A DNA stretch of 64,000 nt from Bacillota bacterium (GTDB lineage Bacteria > Bacillota > Negativicutes > DSM-13327). This document shows, piece after piece, positions 20,385 to 33,656 of the stretch (the first letter of the stretch is position 1; every line of letters starts with the position of its first letter). A model generated the notes under the pieces. The model did not search any database. It had not been told where the DNA came from and saw nothing but the letters and a program-made list of their open reading frames with translations. Both the position numbers and the translations under genes were made by a program. The stretch spans positions 1-64,000 of the forward strand of contig JAGFZX010000021.1 of assembly GCA_017889585.1 (NCBI GenBank). Reading direction: 5' to 3'.

Positions 20385-21557
20385 CTATTTTTTCTTGACA
20401 CTTGATACAAACCGTCCGATTCGTAGGAGAGCTTCTTTAATATTAGCAGTTGATGTGGCGTAAGAGCAGCGAACAAAGCCTTCGCCGCTTTCGCCAAAAG
20501 CATCGCCTGGCACTAAAGCTACCTTTTCGGCGTGGAGCAACTGTTCGGCAAATTCTAGTGAAGTGAGACCAGTACTTTTAATGGATGGGAATAAATAAAA
20601 TGCACCTTTGGGCTCAAAGCAATCTAAACCCATTTGGCGAAAACCGTTTAAAATAAGACGGCGACGTTGATTATATTCAGCTGTCATCTGCTTCATATTT
20701 TTTTCGCCTCGTTTCAGCGCTTCGATCGCTGCAACTTGTGCCATAATGGGGGCGGATAACATGGTGTATTGGTGGATTTTTGTCATGGCAGCAATGAAAT
20801 CAGGGTTAGCGGCAGCATAGCCAATACGCCAGCCTGTCATCGCATATGCTTTGGAGAATCCGTTCAGTACAATGGTACGACTCATCATGTCAGGTAAACT
20901 GGAAAAACAGGTGTGTATGCCGTCATAGGTCAGTTTGCTATATATTTCATCAGAAATAACAATCAGATCGTGTTTGGTGGCAAATTTAGCAATTTCAGAT
21001 AAATCTTGTTGGCTCATAACAGCGCCAGTTGGATTGTTAGGATAACCGATAAGAAGTACCTTAGTGCGAGGGGTAACGAAATTTTCCAACTCGGCTGCTG
21101 TAATACGAAATTGATTTTCGATTTTTGTAGGTACAGTCACAGCAACACCGCCAGCTAGTATGACGCAAGACTTATATGATACATAGCAGGGTTCTGGAAT
21201 GAGGACTTCATCTCCTGGGCTAAGCAAGGCGCGCATAGCCAAATCAAGTCCCTCACTGACTCCCACAGTAACTAAAATTTCTGTACGAGGGGCATAGGTG
21301 ACTTGATAATCATTGTAGAGGGATTTAGCAATTTCTTCTCTAAGCTCTAAGAGGCCAGCGTTGGAAGTATATGAGGTTTGTCCACGGTTCAGTCCGTAGA
21401 TGCAACTTTCACGAATGTGCCATGGTGTGACAAAATCAGGCTCGCCCACCCCCAGGGAAATAACACCTTTCATTTCTGCAGCGATGTCAAAGAAACGTCT
21501 GATACCTGAAGGAGGGATTGATTTGACTGTTGGTGATATACGGTCAGCCCAAGTCAT
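20385..21557 (-). CDS. Class I/II pyridoxal-phosphate aminotransferase (possible alanine aminotransferase)
   Basis: PLP aminotransferase of 390 aa in the aspartate-aminotransferase fold family. The PLP lysine lies in NGFSKAYAMTGWRIGYA near residue 233. The GYPNNPTGAVMS and VISDEIYSKLTYDG segments and the C-terminal arginine in FVRCSYA fit subgroup I-gamma. It overlaps an upstream Lrp-family gene by ATGA. The same pairing occurs as alaR-alaT (yugG-yugH) in Bacillus subtilis, so alanine transaminase is plausible. Its place next to ilv-leu genes would also fit a branched-chain or aromatic substrate. Fold certain, substrate not. Confidence 0.88.
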   Translation of the reverse strand: MTWADRISPTVKSIPPSGIRRFFDIAAEMKGVISLGVGEPDFVTPWHIRESCIYGLNRGQTSYTSNAGLLELREEIAKSLYNDYQVTYAPRTEILVTVGVSEGLDLAMRALLSPGDEVLIPEPCYVSYKSCVILAGGVAVTVPTKIENQFRITAAELENFVTPRTKVLLIGYPNNPTGAVMSQQDLSEIAKFATKHDLIVISDEIYSKLTYDGIHTCFSSLPDMMSRTIVLNGFSKAYAMTGWRIGYAAANPDFIAAMTKIHQYTMLSAPIMAQVAAIEALKRGEKNMKQMTAEYNQRRRLILNGFRQMGLDCFEPKGAFYLFPSIKSTGLTSLEFAEQLLHAEKVALVPGDAFGESGEGFVRCSYATSTANIKEALLRIGRFVSSVKKK

Positions 21558-22033
21558 GGTGAAACCACCAGCCTATGTTCTTCTTGCTGATCATTAATAA
21601 TAACGCCAGCATATTTATATTTCTTTAGCATAAAGTTGGTTGTGGTGCTGACAACGCCATCAATAGTAGATAGTTTAGTAGAAACGAAATCAGCGACTTC
21701 TCTTAAGTTTGTTCCTTCGACAGTCACTGAAAGGTCGTAAGAACCTGACATGAGATAAACGCTGCGTACTTCGGGATAACGATAAATACGTTCGGCAATG
21801 GCATCAAAGCCAACTTCCCGTTGGGGGGTGATTTTTACTTCAATCACAGCTGTTACGTTATCTACACCTGCTTTTTCCCAATCAATGATTGTTTGATATT
21901 TAACAATGATTTGTTCCTTTTCAAACTTTTCAATGAGTGCGGTAATTTTCTCGGCAGGCATGTTCAGCATGATTGACATTTGTTCTGGTGATTGTGTATA
22001 ATTTTTTTCCAAAAGTTCTAAAAGTTCTTTCAT
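21554..22033 (-). CDS. Lrp/AsnC family transcriptional regulator
   Basis: Probable amino-acid-responsive regulator of the aminotransferase gene it overlaps. The 159 aa contain an N-terminal helix-turn-helix (about 5-55) and a C-terminal RAM/AsnC ligand-binding domain with VRSVYLMSGSYDLSVTVEG. The helix-turn-helix reads SPEQMSIMLNMPAEKITALI, somewhat diverged from classical Lrp. GGAGG lies about 11 bases before the ATG. Relatives such as AlaR of Bacillus activate the neighbouring transaminase gene in response to alanine; the ligand here is unknown. Confidence 0.88.
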   Translation of the reverse strand: MKELLELLEKNYTQSPEQMSIMLNMPAEKITALIEKFEKEQIIVKYQTIIDWEKAGVDNVTAVIEVKITPQREVGFDAIAERIYRYPEVRSVYLMSGSYDLSVTVEGTNLREVADFVSTKLSTIDGVVSTTTNFMLKKYKYAGVIINDQQEEHRLVVSP

Positions 22034-22210
22034 ACAAATGATTCCTCCAGATGAAATAATGGGATATTTTGTACATTAGTTATTATTGATATAAATTATT
22101 GTATTTTTTAGAATATCACATATGTTATAAAAAAGGTATATGTATTTACAATAATAATGAAATATTTACAGAGTTAAGGAAGTGGTTTCTTGTCGTCAGC
22201 TACTTCTGCT

Positions 22211-22239
22211 TTGAAAGATGCTTTGATATATAGTATAAT
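22211..22239 (+). promoter_or_regulatory. Promoter of the dCMP deaminase gene
   Basis: TTGAAA, a 17-base spacer and a perfect TATAAT, 41 bases before the start codon, in the divergent gap with the Lrp-type gene. Confidence 0.75.
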
Positions 22240-22280
22240 TGGTAGCAAGTGATACTGAAACGTTAATAAAGGAGAGGACC

Positions 22281-22697
22281 ATGCGGAAAAACTGGGATTT
22301 ATATTTTATCGATATTGCTTTTCAGGTGGCTAAGCGTAGCACTTGTTTACGGCGTGCTGTTGGGGCGGTAATTGTTAAAGATAAACGTATAAAAGGTACG
22401 GGATATAATGGCAGTCCGGCCGGTTTGCCTCACTGTTTAGATGAAGGCTGCACCATGCTAGAAGGGCATTGTATACGCTGTATTCATGCCGAACCTAATG
22501 CTATTTTGGAATGTACGCCTGATGAACGTCGGGGGGGCACTTTATACTGTACAGACAGACCTTGCCCGGAATGTCAAAAATTGATTATAACTTCTGGCAT
22601 TACAAAGGTAGTATATGCCCGAGAATATCATTCCCATACCGACTGGTTTGCATTAGCTGATAATCTGGAAGTAGTACACATGCCTAAGGAGGATTGA
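22281..22697 (+). CDS. dCMP/cytidine deaminase family protein (ComEB-like)
   Basis: Zinc hydrolase that probably deaminates dCMP to dUMP for thymidylate synthesis. The 138 aa contain the zinc- and proton-shuttling HAEPNAI and PCPEC motifs. Additional cysteines and a histidine (CLDEGCTMLEGHCIRC) are typical of dCMP deaminases with a second zinc site. The ATG at 22281 follows AAGGAGAGG; an in-frame TTG at 22239 lies in the promoter. ComEB of Bacillus has the same domain. Confidence 0.9.
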   Translation: MRKNWDLYFIDIAFQVAKRSTCLRRAVGAVIVKDKRIKGTGYNGSPAGLPHCLDEGCTMLEGHCIRCIHAEPNAILECTPDERRGGTLYCTDRPCPECQKLIITSGITKVVYAREYHSHTDWFALADNLEVVHMPKED

Positions 22698-22790
22698 AGC
22701 AGGCACACGACGCTTCAGCGACGATGTGATCGCGACCTTCGATGCGCTAGCAGTCGAACATCCCTGCAAAACACAAACCAAGTATTTGCC
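22698..22790. other. GC-richer segment with inverted repeats
   Basis: Visibly richer in G and C than its neighbours. TTCGA and TCGAA at about 22738-22760 and GCAGG with CCTGC at the ends can pair. No open reading frame, T-run or match to the other repeats of the window. Confidence 0.4.
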
Positions 22791-22864
22791 ATAAATAATC
22801 AGTTTGACAGGTTTGTTGGCATGAGGTAAAATGAGGGTGTTGTGTAGAAATGAGGTGCTGAATT

Positions 22865-23893
22865 ATGCAGACATATATTGTAGCGTTTTCTATTGCTTTA
22901 GCGGTTGCTTATTTTATAACACCGCGAGTAATGGATTTGGCCATTAAAGTAGGGGCGTTAGATGCGCCTGATGAGCGTAAAGTGCATAAAGGAATGATTC
23001 CCAGGATGGGTGGATTGGCTATTTATGCGGCGTTTGTTTTAGCAGTGATGGCAAGTATGCATATCAGTCGTGAAATTATGGGTCTATTAGTTGGTGGTAC
23101 GGTAATTCTAATTGTTGGTATTATTGATGATCTTAAGCCATTACCGGCCAAAGTTAAACTATTAGGTCAGATTGTAGCGGCTGCTGTATTAGTAATGTTT
23201 GATATTCGTATTGAGTGGTTAACCAATCCTTTTGGAGATATGTTATATGTAGATTATTTAGCTATACCACTAACTATTCTTTGGGTAGTGAGTCTCACTA
23301 ATACTGTAAATCTGATTGATGGACTAGACGGCCTAGCTGCAGGGGTATCGACAATTGCGTCGATTACTATTTTACTGGTGGCTCTGCAACAGAATTTTTG
23401 GACAGTGGCTATTTTGACAGCTGCACTCGCTGGTAGTGCCTTTGGCTTTTTGCAACATAATTTTAATCCAGCTAAGATTTTTATGGGTGATACTGGAAGT
23501 ATGTTTTTAGGATATATGCTGGCAGCTATATCTATTCTTGGTGCAGTGAAAAGTGCAGCGACGATTGCCCTTATTGTACCTATTGTGGCCTTGGGACTGC
23601 CAATTCTGGATACTGCTTTTGCAATTATTCGCCGTTATATGAGCGGGCGACCTATTTTCAAGCCAGATAAAGGACATTTGCATCATCGGTTATTGGAAAT
23701 GGGACTAACGCAAAAACAAGCAGTATTGTTGATGTATGTGATTAGTGGTTGTCTTGGTCTGAGTGCGATAGCCTTGACTGAGGTTAATAAATCATTTGGG
23801 ATCCTGATTATCGTTGTTCTATTAAGTGTTGCCTGTATTGGTGCAAGAAAAATAGGAGTGCTCAAGGCTACTAAGTCGATTGAAAGCCATTAA
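22865..23893 (+). CDS. Undecaprenyl-phosphate GlcNAc-1-phosphate transferase (WecA/TagO type)
   Basis: Inner-membrane enzyme that starts a surface polysaccharide on the lipid carrier undecaprenyl phosphate, probably with UDP-GlcNAc. The 342 aa give about ten membrane helices. Family motifs are GIIDDLKPLPAKVKL, NLIDGLDGLAAG and FMGDTGSMFLGYML, plus the cytoplasmic HLHHRLLEMG that distinguishes WecA/TagO from MraY. wecB downstream supports a GlcNAc/ManNAc polymer, such as O-antigen or another envelope glycan. The exact sugar is inferred. Confidence 0.9.
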   Translation: MQTYIVAFSIALAVAYFITPRVMDLAIKVGALDAPDERKVHKGMIPRMGGLAIYAAFVLAVMASMHISREIMGLLVGGTVILIVGIIDDLKPLPAKVKLLGQIVAAAVLVMFDIRIEWLTNPFGDMLYVDYLAIPLTILWVVSLTNTVNLIDGLDGLAAGVSTIASITILLVALQQNFWTVAILTAALAGSAFGFLQHNFNPAKIFMGDTGSMFLGYMLAAISILGAVKSAATIALIVPIVALGLPILDTAFAIIRRYMSGRPIFKPDKGHLHHRLLEMGLTQKQAVLLMYVISGCLGLSAIALTEVNKSFGILIIVVLLSVACIGARKIGVLKATKSIESH

Positions 23894-23903
23894 GTGTAAA
23901 TTG

Positions 23904-23930
23904 TAGGCGAGCATTATGCTCGCCTATTTT
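23904..23930 (+). terminator. Terminator after the WecA-type gene
   Basis: A 10-bp stem (23904-23913 with 23917-23926), a 3-base loop and TTTT. Confidence 0.8.
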
Positions 23931-23965
23931 GGGTTATAATAACGTATAATTTCAGGTAATAAAAA

Positions 23966-24082
23966 ATTTAACCGCAGAGGCGCGGAGAACACAGAGGAAT
24001 GGTATGATATGTTTTGAGCAAAGAGCAAGAATATAAAAATACAAAATACCTCTCTGCGTCCTCTGCGCCTCTGCGGTAAAAA
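23966..24082 (+). repeat. Interspersed palindromic repeat, short form, copy 2
   Basis: The left arm ACCGCAGAGGCGCGGAGAAC and the right arm CTCTGCGCCTCTGCGGTAAA pair across about 60 bases. It sits between the terminator and wecB. Confidence 0.8.
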
Positions 24083-24109
24083 AACGTCACCTTGAAAGGG
24101 AGTATATAA

Positions 24110-25270
24110 ATGTCGCGTATAAAAGTAATGACAGTATTTGGAACACGCCCTGAGGCTATAAAAATGGCTCCAGTTGTGTTAGAGCTAAGTAAATATCCTG
24201 AGTATATTGAGCCTATCGTCGCTGTTACTGCCCAGCATAGGGAAATGCTGGATCAGGTACTCAATTTATTTAATATTGTGCCTAATTATGATTTGGATAT
24301 TATGTCCCAGGGACAAACATTATTTGATGTTACCTGTAAGGCGATGCAAGGTTTGAATGAAGTGCTCTCTAAGGAAAAACCTGATATTGTATTGGTACAT
24401 GGAGATACGACTACTACTTTCGCTGGGGCGCTGGCAGCTTTTTATCATCAGGTTACAGTCGGTCATGTTGAGGCTGGACTTAGAACACATAACAAAAATT
24501 CCCCCTATCCAGAAGAAATGAACCGCAAATTGACAGGCTCTATGGCAGATCTGCATTTTGCCCCAACCATAACAGCTCAGGAAAATTTGCTTACTGAAGC
24601 TGTAGCAGAAGAAGCAACTTTTGTTACAGGAAATACTGTAATTGATGCCTTGCTCGCGACGGTAAATAGTGAGTATAAGTTTGCTGATGAATTGCTCTCC
24701 AATATCGACTATATAGGTAAACGGGTCATTTTGGTGACTACCCATCGGCGGGAGAATATTGGTGAGCCTATGCGGCATGTATATCAGGCTCTCAGAGATA
24801 TTGTGACAGAGTTTCAAGATGTGGAAATAGTATTCCCAGTACATAGAAATCCTCTTGTGCGGCAGGTCGTTGATAGTGAACTTGGTGGTATAGAGCGGGT
24901 TCGGCTAATTGATCCACTGGATTATGAGCCCTTTGCCAACTTGTTGGCTCGTTCCTATTTGGTGCTTACTGATTCCGGCGGTGTTCAGGAAGAAGCTCCA
25001 GCCCTTGGTAAACCTGTTTTAGTATTAAGGGACACTACAGAAAGGCCTGAAGCCATTGAAGCAGGCACTGTTAAGCTAATTGGTACAGATAAAGATCGTG
25101 TATATAATGAAGCCCGGTTGCTGCTTGCCAACAGGAATGAATATGATCGTATGGCCAATGCTTGCAATCCCTATGGTGATGGGCAAGCGGCGCGTCGTAT
25201 TGTGGAAACGATCCTTTGGAAATATGGTTTTTTAAAAGAACAGCCCGATCAGTTTGGAAGTTGTAGATAG
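24110..25270 (+). CDS. wecB: UDP-N-acetylglucosamine 2-epimerase (non-hydrolysing)
   Basis: Interconverts UDP-GlcNAc and UDP-ManNAc for envelope polysaccharide. The 386 aa have the GT-B-like fold with FGTRPEAIKMAPV at the N-terminus, HGDTTTTFAGALAAF, GHVEAGLRTH and the UDP-binding DSGGVQEEAPALGKPVLVLR. The position before the ATP synthase operon corresponds to mnaA of Bacillus subtilis. GAAAGGGAG precedes the ATG. Confidence 0.95.
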   Translation: MSRIKVMTVFGTRPEAIKMAPVVLELSKYPEYIEPIVAVTAQHREMLDQVLNLFNIVPNYDLDIMSQGQTLFDVTCKAMQGLNEVLSKEKPDIVLVHGDTTTTFAGALAAFYHQVTVGHVEAGLRTHNKNSPYPEEMNRKLTGSMADLHFAPTITAQENLLTEAVAEEATFVTGNTVIDALLATVNSEYKFADELLSNIDYIGKRVILVTTHRRENIGEPMRHVYQALRDIVTEFQDVEIVFPVHRNPLVRQVVDSELGGIERVRLIDPLDYEPFANLLARSYLVLTDSGGVQEEAPALGKPVLVLRDTTERPEAIEAGTVKLIGTDKDRVYNEARLLLANRNEYDRMANACNPYGDGQAARRIVETILWKYGFLKEQPDQFGSCR

Positions 25271-25279
25271 TGTGAATTG

Positions 25280-25333
25280 AACCCCTTGAGTAGATACTAT
25301 TAAAATAGATAAAATCTACTTAAGGGGTTTTTG
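25280..25333 (+). terminator. Terminator after wecB
   Basis: A 16-base left arm (AACCCCTTGAGTAGAT) pairs with ATCTACTTAAGGGGTT with one mismatch-like step, followed by TTTTT. Confidence 0.85.
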
Positions 25334-25428
25334 AAAATGCTGCTTTAATTATAGGTTACCTTCAATTAATTGAATAAAACGGGGAAATGTCTTTAAAGTG
25401 ATTATTTTATAATTAAATAATTATCGGA

Positions 25429-25469
25429 CCTTGAATGTATACATGTATACATTCAAGGAACCTTTTTTT
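25429..25469 (+). terminator. Perfect 30-base palindrome followed by a T-run
   Basis: Positions 25429-25458 read the same on both strands, centred on ATACATGTAT, and TTTTTTT begins at 25463. It could be a second terminator behind wecB or an operator. The symmetry is stricter than a terminator needs. Confidence 0.6.
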
Positions 25470-25617
25470 ATATATTAAATATTACAAATATTATGTCAAA
25501 AATCAGCGGAGTGCAGCAGGAATTTTCTATTAATTAGCGAATAGATAAAAAAGTAATGTACTATGAAGTAGCATACTATAAATCATTGTACTATGAGATA
25601 TAGTAGTGAGGTTGATG

Positions 25618-25731
25618 ATGACTTATAAGGAGTCAAGGATAAAATCTTTGGTTCTAAACCTAATGATATTTATTTTAGATGGTAATAATAATTTAAAGGA
25701 GTTTATCCAAATATTCCCGAATTATCAATAA
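25618..25731 (+). CDS. Possible small open reading frame before the atp operon
   Basis: A 37-codon frame beginning MTYKESRIKS (alternative ATG 3 bases earlier), with GTGAGG 6 bases before the start. It ends 26 bases before the first atp gene. Composition is unremarkable and I recognise no family. It may be a leader peptide or chance. Confidence 0.2.
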   Translation: MTYKESRIKSLVLNLMIFILDGNNNLKEFIQIFPNYQ

Positions 25732-25757
25732 AAGTGTATTATAGTGAGGTAAGCACC

Positions 25758-25970
25758 ATGCAGAAGGATAATAAGGAATTGTTTGATGGCTTTAATACGG
25801 CAGCAACGATTAGCTTGTATATGATATCTTCTGTTGTGGCAGGTATTCTACTTGGCAGGTTGGCAGATGGATATTTTGGCAGTCAGCCTTGGGCTACAAT
25901 TATTGGTATTGTGCTTGGCATGATCGCAGGCATGTGGGCTATATATAAGAAAGTCGTAGGAGAAAAGTAG
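25758..25970 (+). CDS. AtpZ/AtpI-type small membrane protein of the ATP synthase operon
   Basis: A 70-aa protein with two hydrophobic segments (about 18-38 and 45-65) separated by a short polar loop (LADGYFGSQPWAT). It matches the F0F1-ATPase subunit gene1 family. Relatives are thought to help assemble the c-ring or carry Mg2+ or Ca2+. The ATG at 25758 with GAGGT upstream is preferred over a GTG at 25734. It is the first of two 'I-type' genes ahead of atpB. Confidence 0.8.
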   Translation: MQKDNKELFDGFNTAATISLYMISSVVAGILLGRLADGYFGSQPWATIIGIVLGMIAGMWAIYKKVVGEK

Positions 25971-25987
25971 AGAATGGATCAATTTCG

Positions 25988-26383
25988 ATGAAGCAAATGC
26001 AAGAATATGTTATTGAAATAAAACAAACATTATTGCAAATCGCAGTATGGGCTATCATGATCTGTAGTGCCGCCTATTTTTTAGGATTTAGCTGGAGAAT
26101 ACCAGGATTGATGTTGGGGGTTATGACAAGTATTGTTTATTTCTTGCTTATGTGTTATCGGGTAAGTAAAAGTGCTGATATGTCTGTACCTAAGGCCATA
26201 TCCTATATGCGGTTAGGCTGGCTTATGCGGCTCAGTTTTGTCTCACTTATGTTACTGTTGTCAATAAAAGTACCGATGTTTGATTTTGTATCAGCAGTAA
26301 TTGGCTTGTTTTCATTGCAGGTCATTATAATTGCAAAAGCTAGCATGATTGTAGTAAAAAACTTCTTACATTCTAGCCGATAA
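25988..26383 (+). CDS. atpI: ATP synthase subunit I
   Basis: Membrane protein of 131 aa with four hydrophobic segments, of the AtpI family that assists c-ring assembly. The central RLGWLMRLSFVSLML segment between helices 2 and 3 is typical. The ribosome site is weak and the gene starts 17 bases after the preceding one. Function rests on family and position. Confidence 0.82.
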   Translation: MKQMQEYVIEIKQTLLQIAVWAIMICSAAYFLGFSWRIPGLMLGVMTSIVYFLLMCYRVSKSADMSVPKAISYMRLGWLMRLSFVSLMLLLSIKVPMFDFVSAVIGLFSLQVIIIAKASMIVVKNFLHSSR

Positions 26384-26418
26384 TCCGAATAGAGATGTGT
26401 GTTCAGGGCAGACTCTAA

Positions 26419-27429
<1,011 letters not shown>

Positions 27430-27466
27430 TAACTGCTTTATCCGGTGCAAAGAGGAGGTGCCGTCA

Positions 27467-27963
27467 TTGGTTGAATTGAATGGGACTCTAATAGCGCAAA
27501 TTGTAAACTTTCTTATTTTAGTTGGAATTTTAACTAAATTTGCCTATAAGCCATTAATGCAAGCCTTGGAAGATCGTCAAAACAAAATTGCTGCTAACAT
27601 TGACTCTGCTGAACAGGCTAGGCAAGAAGCCGAAGAACTTAAAATTGGTTATCAACAGCAATTAGCGGAGGCTCGCGCTACAGCTCAGGCTATTGTTGAG
27701 AAAGCTGAGAAACTGGCAGAAGAATCGAAGGAAGCAATTTTGCAAGAGGCGCGGCTAGAAAGTGCTCGTATCTTGAAAACAGTGCAAGAAGAAGTTGCCC
27801 GTGAGCGCGCCTTGGCCTTAGCTCAGCTCAAAGGTGAAGTGGTTGTTTTATCCATGGCAGCAGCTGCTAAAATTATTGAGAAAAATATTGATAGTGAAAT
27901 AAATGCGAATTTAGTTTCTAGTTTCATTGAAGAACTTGATTCTCAAAAATCAGGTGGCCTGCC

Positions 27964-27970
<7 letters not shown>
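27467..27970 (+). CDS. atpF: ATP synthase F0 subunit b
   Basis: Peripheral stalk subunit: one N-terminal membrane helix (about 8-28) followed by a long charged coiled coil up to residue about 145. The length is 167 aa. The TTG at 27467 is the likely start because AGGAGG lies 8 bases upstream; an in-frame GTG at 27458 falls inside that site. It overlaps atpH by 7 bases. Confidence 0.93.
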
Positions 27971-30059
<2,089 letters not shown>

Positions 30060-30064
30060 TATAG

Positions 30065-30910
30065 ATGGCTAATGCACAGGATATACGTCGTCGTATAAAA
30101 AGCGTAAAGAGTATTGAGCAAATCACTAAAGCTATGAAAATGGTGGCCGCTGCTCGGTTGCGTAGAGCTCAAGAAAAGGCTGCAGCCAGCCGTCCGTACA
30201 CTGAGAAAATTCAGCAAGTACTGGCAAGTGTGGCAAGTGGTGCTCCTGAGGCTGCTCATCCTTTACTTGAGACTCGCGAAGTCAAACGAGTTGCTTATCT
30301 GATACTAAGTGCTGATAAGGGCTTGGCAGGGGCTTATTCTTCTAATGTGATTAAAGAAGTATTGCCTAAAATTGCAGGTAAAGATAATGTCACCTTGATG
30401 ACTGTTGGCCGCAAAGCCAGAGATTATTTTAAACGGCGCGGTTATGCAGTTGTTGAGGAATACACGGGTTTTTCCGAGAAACCTACTTATCAGAATGCGG
30501 TGACAATCGCAAGGAATGTAGCCGCAGGGTTTATCGCAGGTACATATGATGAAGTTCATTTGGTATACACTAAGTTTTACTCAGCACTTACGCAAACGCC
30601 TACTAGTGTCCAACTGTTGCCGATGGAAGATGCAACAGTTGGAAGTGGAAAACAAGAGTATATTTTTGAACCTTCTCCCGAAGAAGTACTAAAGTTCCTC
30701 TTGCCCCAATATTTACAAAGCGTAATATATGGAGCATTGCTTCAATCGGCAGCGAGTGAACTTGGTGCTCGGATGACGGCCATGGGCTCCGCTACTGAGA
30801 ATGCGGAAGAATTGATTGCTAAATTAGTTCTAAATTACAATAAAATTCGTCAGGCTACCATTACTCGGGAAATTTCCGAAATTGTGGGCGGTGCCGAGGC
30901 GCTTAAGTAA
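30065..30910 (+). CDS. atpG: ATP synthase F1 subunit gamma
   Basis: Central rotating shaft of F1. The 281 aa begin with the coiled-coil segment IRRRIKSVKSIEQITKAMKM and end with the second helix of the coil (ATITREISEIVGGAEAL), both diagnostic. It begins 5 bases after the atpA stop, with GAGGTG upstream. Confidence 0.96.
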   Translation: MANAQDIRRRIKSVKSIEQITKAMKMVAAARLRRAQEKAAASRPYTEKIQQVLASVASGAPEAAHPLLETREVKRVAYLILSADKGLAGAYSSNVIKEVLPKIAGKDNVTLMTVGRKARDYFKRRGYAVVEEYTGFSEKPTYQNAVTIARNVAAGFIAGTYDEVHLVYTKFYSALTQTPTSVQLLPMEDATVGSGKQEYIFEPSPEEVLKFLLPQYLQSVIYGALLQSAASELGARMTAMGSATENAEELIAKLVLNYNKIRQATITREISEIVGGAEALK

Positions 30911-30919
30911 AAATACTAG

Positions 30920-32347
<1,428 letters not shown>

Positions 32348-32350
32348 TAA

Positions 32351-32761
32351 ATGGCTAAAAAAATTAGGCTGGATATTGTTACCCCAGAAAAAGTGGCTTA
32401 TTCAGATGATGTTACTATGGTTATTGCTCGGACGACCGATGGCGATATTGGTATTTTGCCAGGACATGCTGCCTTGATTGCCGCATTGGCTGTCTGGCCA
32501 CTAAGAATCATGACTGACAGTGGTGAAATGCAAATTGCCATGTGCGGTGGATTTATTGAAGTGCAGCCTGACAAAATCACCATATTAGCCAATTGCGCTG
32601 AACTGCCTGATGAAATTGATATTAAACGGGCAGAAATGGCTAAAGAACGTGCCGAGAGTCGTTTACATGGTAGTAAGGATAATATCGATGTAGCCAGAGC
32701 TGAAGCAGCTCTCAAACGCGCGATAATCCGCTTAACAGTAGGAAAACAGCAAAAGATATAA
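32351..32761 (+). CDS. atpC: ATP synthase F1 subunit epsilon
   Basis: Small regulatory subunit on the rotor. The 136 aa have the N-terminal beta-sandwich with DIGILPGHAALIAAL and a two-helix C-terminal domain rich in A, E, K and R (about 90-135) that can inhibit ATP hydrolysis. It starts 3 bases after atpD and ends the operon; a strong terminator follows. Confidence 0.95.
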   Translation: MAKKIRLDIVTPEKVAYSDDVTMVIARTTDGDIGILPGHAALIAALAVWPLRIMTDSGEMQIAMCGGFIEVQPDKITILANCAELPDEIDIKRAEMAKERAESRLHGSKDNIDVARAEAALKRAIIRLTVGKQQKI

Positions 32762-32764
32762 GAA

Positions 32765-32800
32765 CAAAAAACAGACTGGCTTTGCTAGTCTGTTTTTTTT
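32765..32800 (+). terminator. Terminator of the ATP synthase operon
   Basis: AAAAACAGACT pairs with AGTCTGTTTTT around GGCTTTGCT, followed by more T. Confidence 0.92.
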
Positions 32801-32894
32801 ATATAAGATTCAGTGTATATCTCCCCCAAAAATTGGCAATAATGATTTTAAGAATAGAGATTATTATAATTATTTTGTGCGAAGGAGGGAGAGA

Positions 32895-33656
32895 ATGATG
32901 AATTTCCGTTTTAAATTTGTTTTTGCAATTATCTTTTTAGTGATATTTTTCTTGGGTATTATGAGAACTATGCCTGCTGCTGGATATGGAGAACCACTGA
33001 GTGTCGCTATGGAGGCTACTGGAGCAAAGGTGGAGGAATTTAGCATAAATGCTTGGGTTAAATTACCCAGTGATAAGTTAAGTGATGAACAGCTGCAAGA
33101 CATAGTACAGGAGGTTATGAGTCAATTAGGGGTGGAGTCATATAATTATCAGCTTACGAGTCGAAAGACCCCAAAATACAATATTGTACAAGCTAGGGCG
33201 ATATGCCCTGCCTTTCATGCTCAAGCCATTGCCCAAATTATTCCTGGCGGGATTAGTAGACAAGAGGAAGAGGGTTATCTAGTCGTAAATATTGAGGCTA
33301 AAGCAGAAGAAAATCTCTCTATAAATGACATGAAAAAAAAAATCTATGTAATTACCAAAAAAATTGGTCCTTCACCGCAGATTACCACTTGCTTGATAGG
33401 TTGGCTTGATGGTAAACTAAGGGCTGGAGAGTGGCATAAGGCTTTGAGTGATGCTTTTATGGCCATTGATGCAAATATTGTAGATAAGCTTAATTCTGAA
33501 CAATTTGCCAGTTATACTGGTTTTACCTCAGAAATTGCTGAGTGGTTACAGGTCGGCGATAAGAAGATTAATGTGAATATGGCAATGCGCTATAGTCAGT
33601 ATGATAATCGAACATATGTAACGATTGGTTCTCCAATTATCACTCGGGAATACTAA
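32895..33656 (+). CDS. YwmB family exported protein (DUF1779)
   Basis: An N-terminal hydrophobic segment (about 6-26) indicates export or membrane anchoring; the rest is soluble. The 253 aa carry no catalytic motif that I recognise. Identification as YwmB rests on size, the anchored architecture, an internal YNIVQARAICPAFHAQ-type segment and its place between atpC and murA, exactly as in Bacillus subtilis. The ATG at 32895 with GGAGG upstream is preferred over a GTG at 32877. Function unknown. Confidence 0.75.
   Translation: MMNFRFKFVFAIIFLVIFFLGIMRTMPAAGYGEPLSVAMEATGAKVEEFSINAWVKLPSDKLSDEQLQDIVQEVMSQLGVESYNYQLTSRKTPKYNIVQARAICPAFHAQAIAQIIPGGISRQEEEGYLVVNIEAKAEENLSINDMKKKIYVITKKIGPSPQITTCLIGWLDGKLRAGEWHKALSDAFMAIDANIVDKLNSEQFASYTGFTSEIAEWLQVGDKKINVNMAMRYSQYDNRTYVTIGSPIITREY

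Larger units (their letters stand above)
25271..25757 (+). other. Long non-coding leader before the ATP synthase operon
   Basis: No established gene in 487 bases. It holds the wecB terminator, a 30-base palindrome with a T-run, a direct repeat TGTACTATGA at 25557 and 25587 (30 bases apart) and a possible small open reading frame. I could not pick a convincing promoter. Confidence 0.7.

Noticed and set aside
23966-24082. Riboswitch or T-box before wecB
   Set aside because: The structure is a copy of the interspersed repeat; no T-box core or known riboswitch motif is present.
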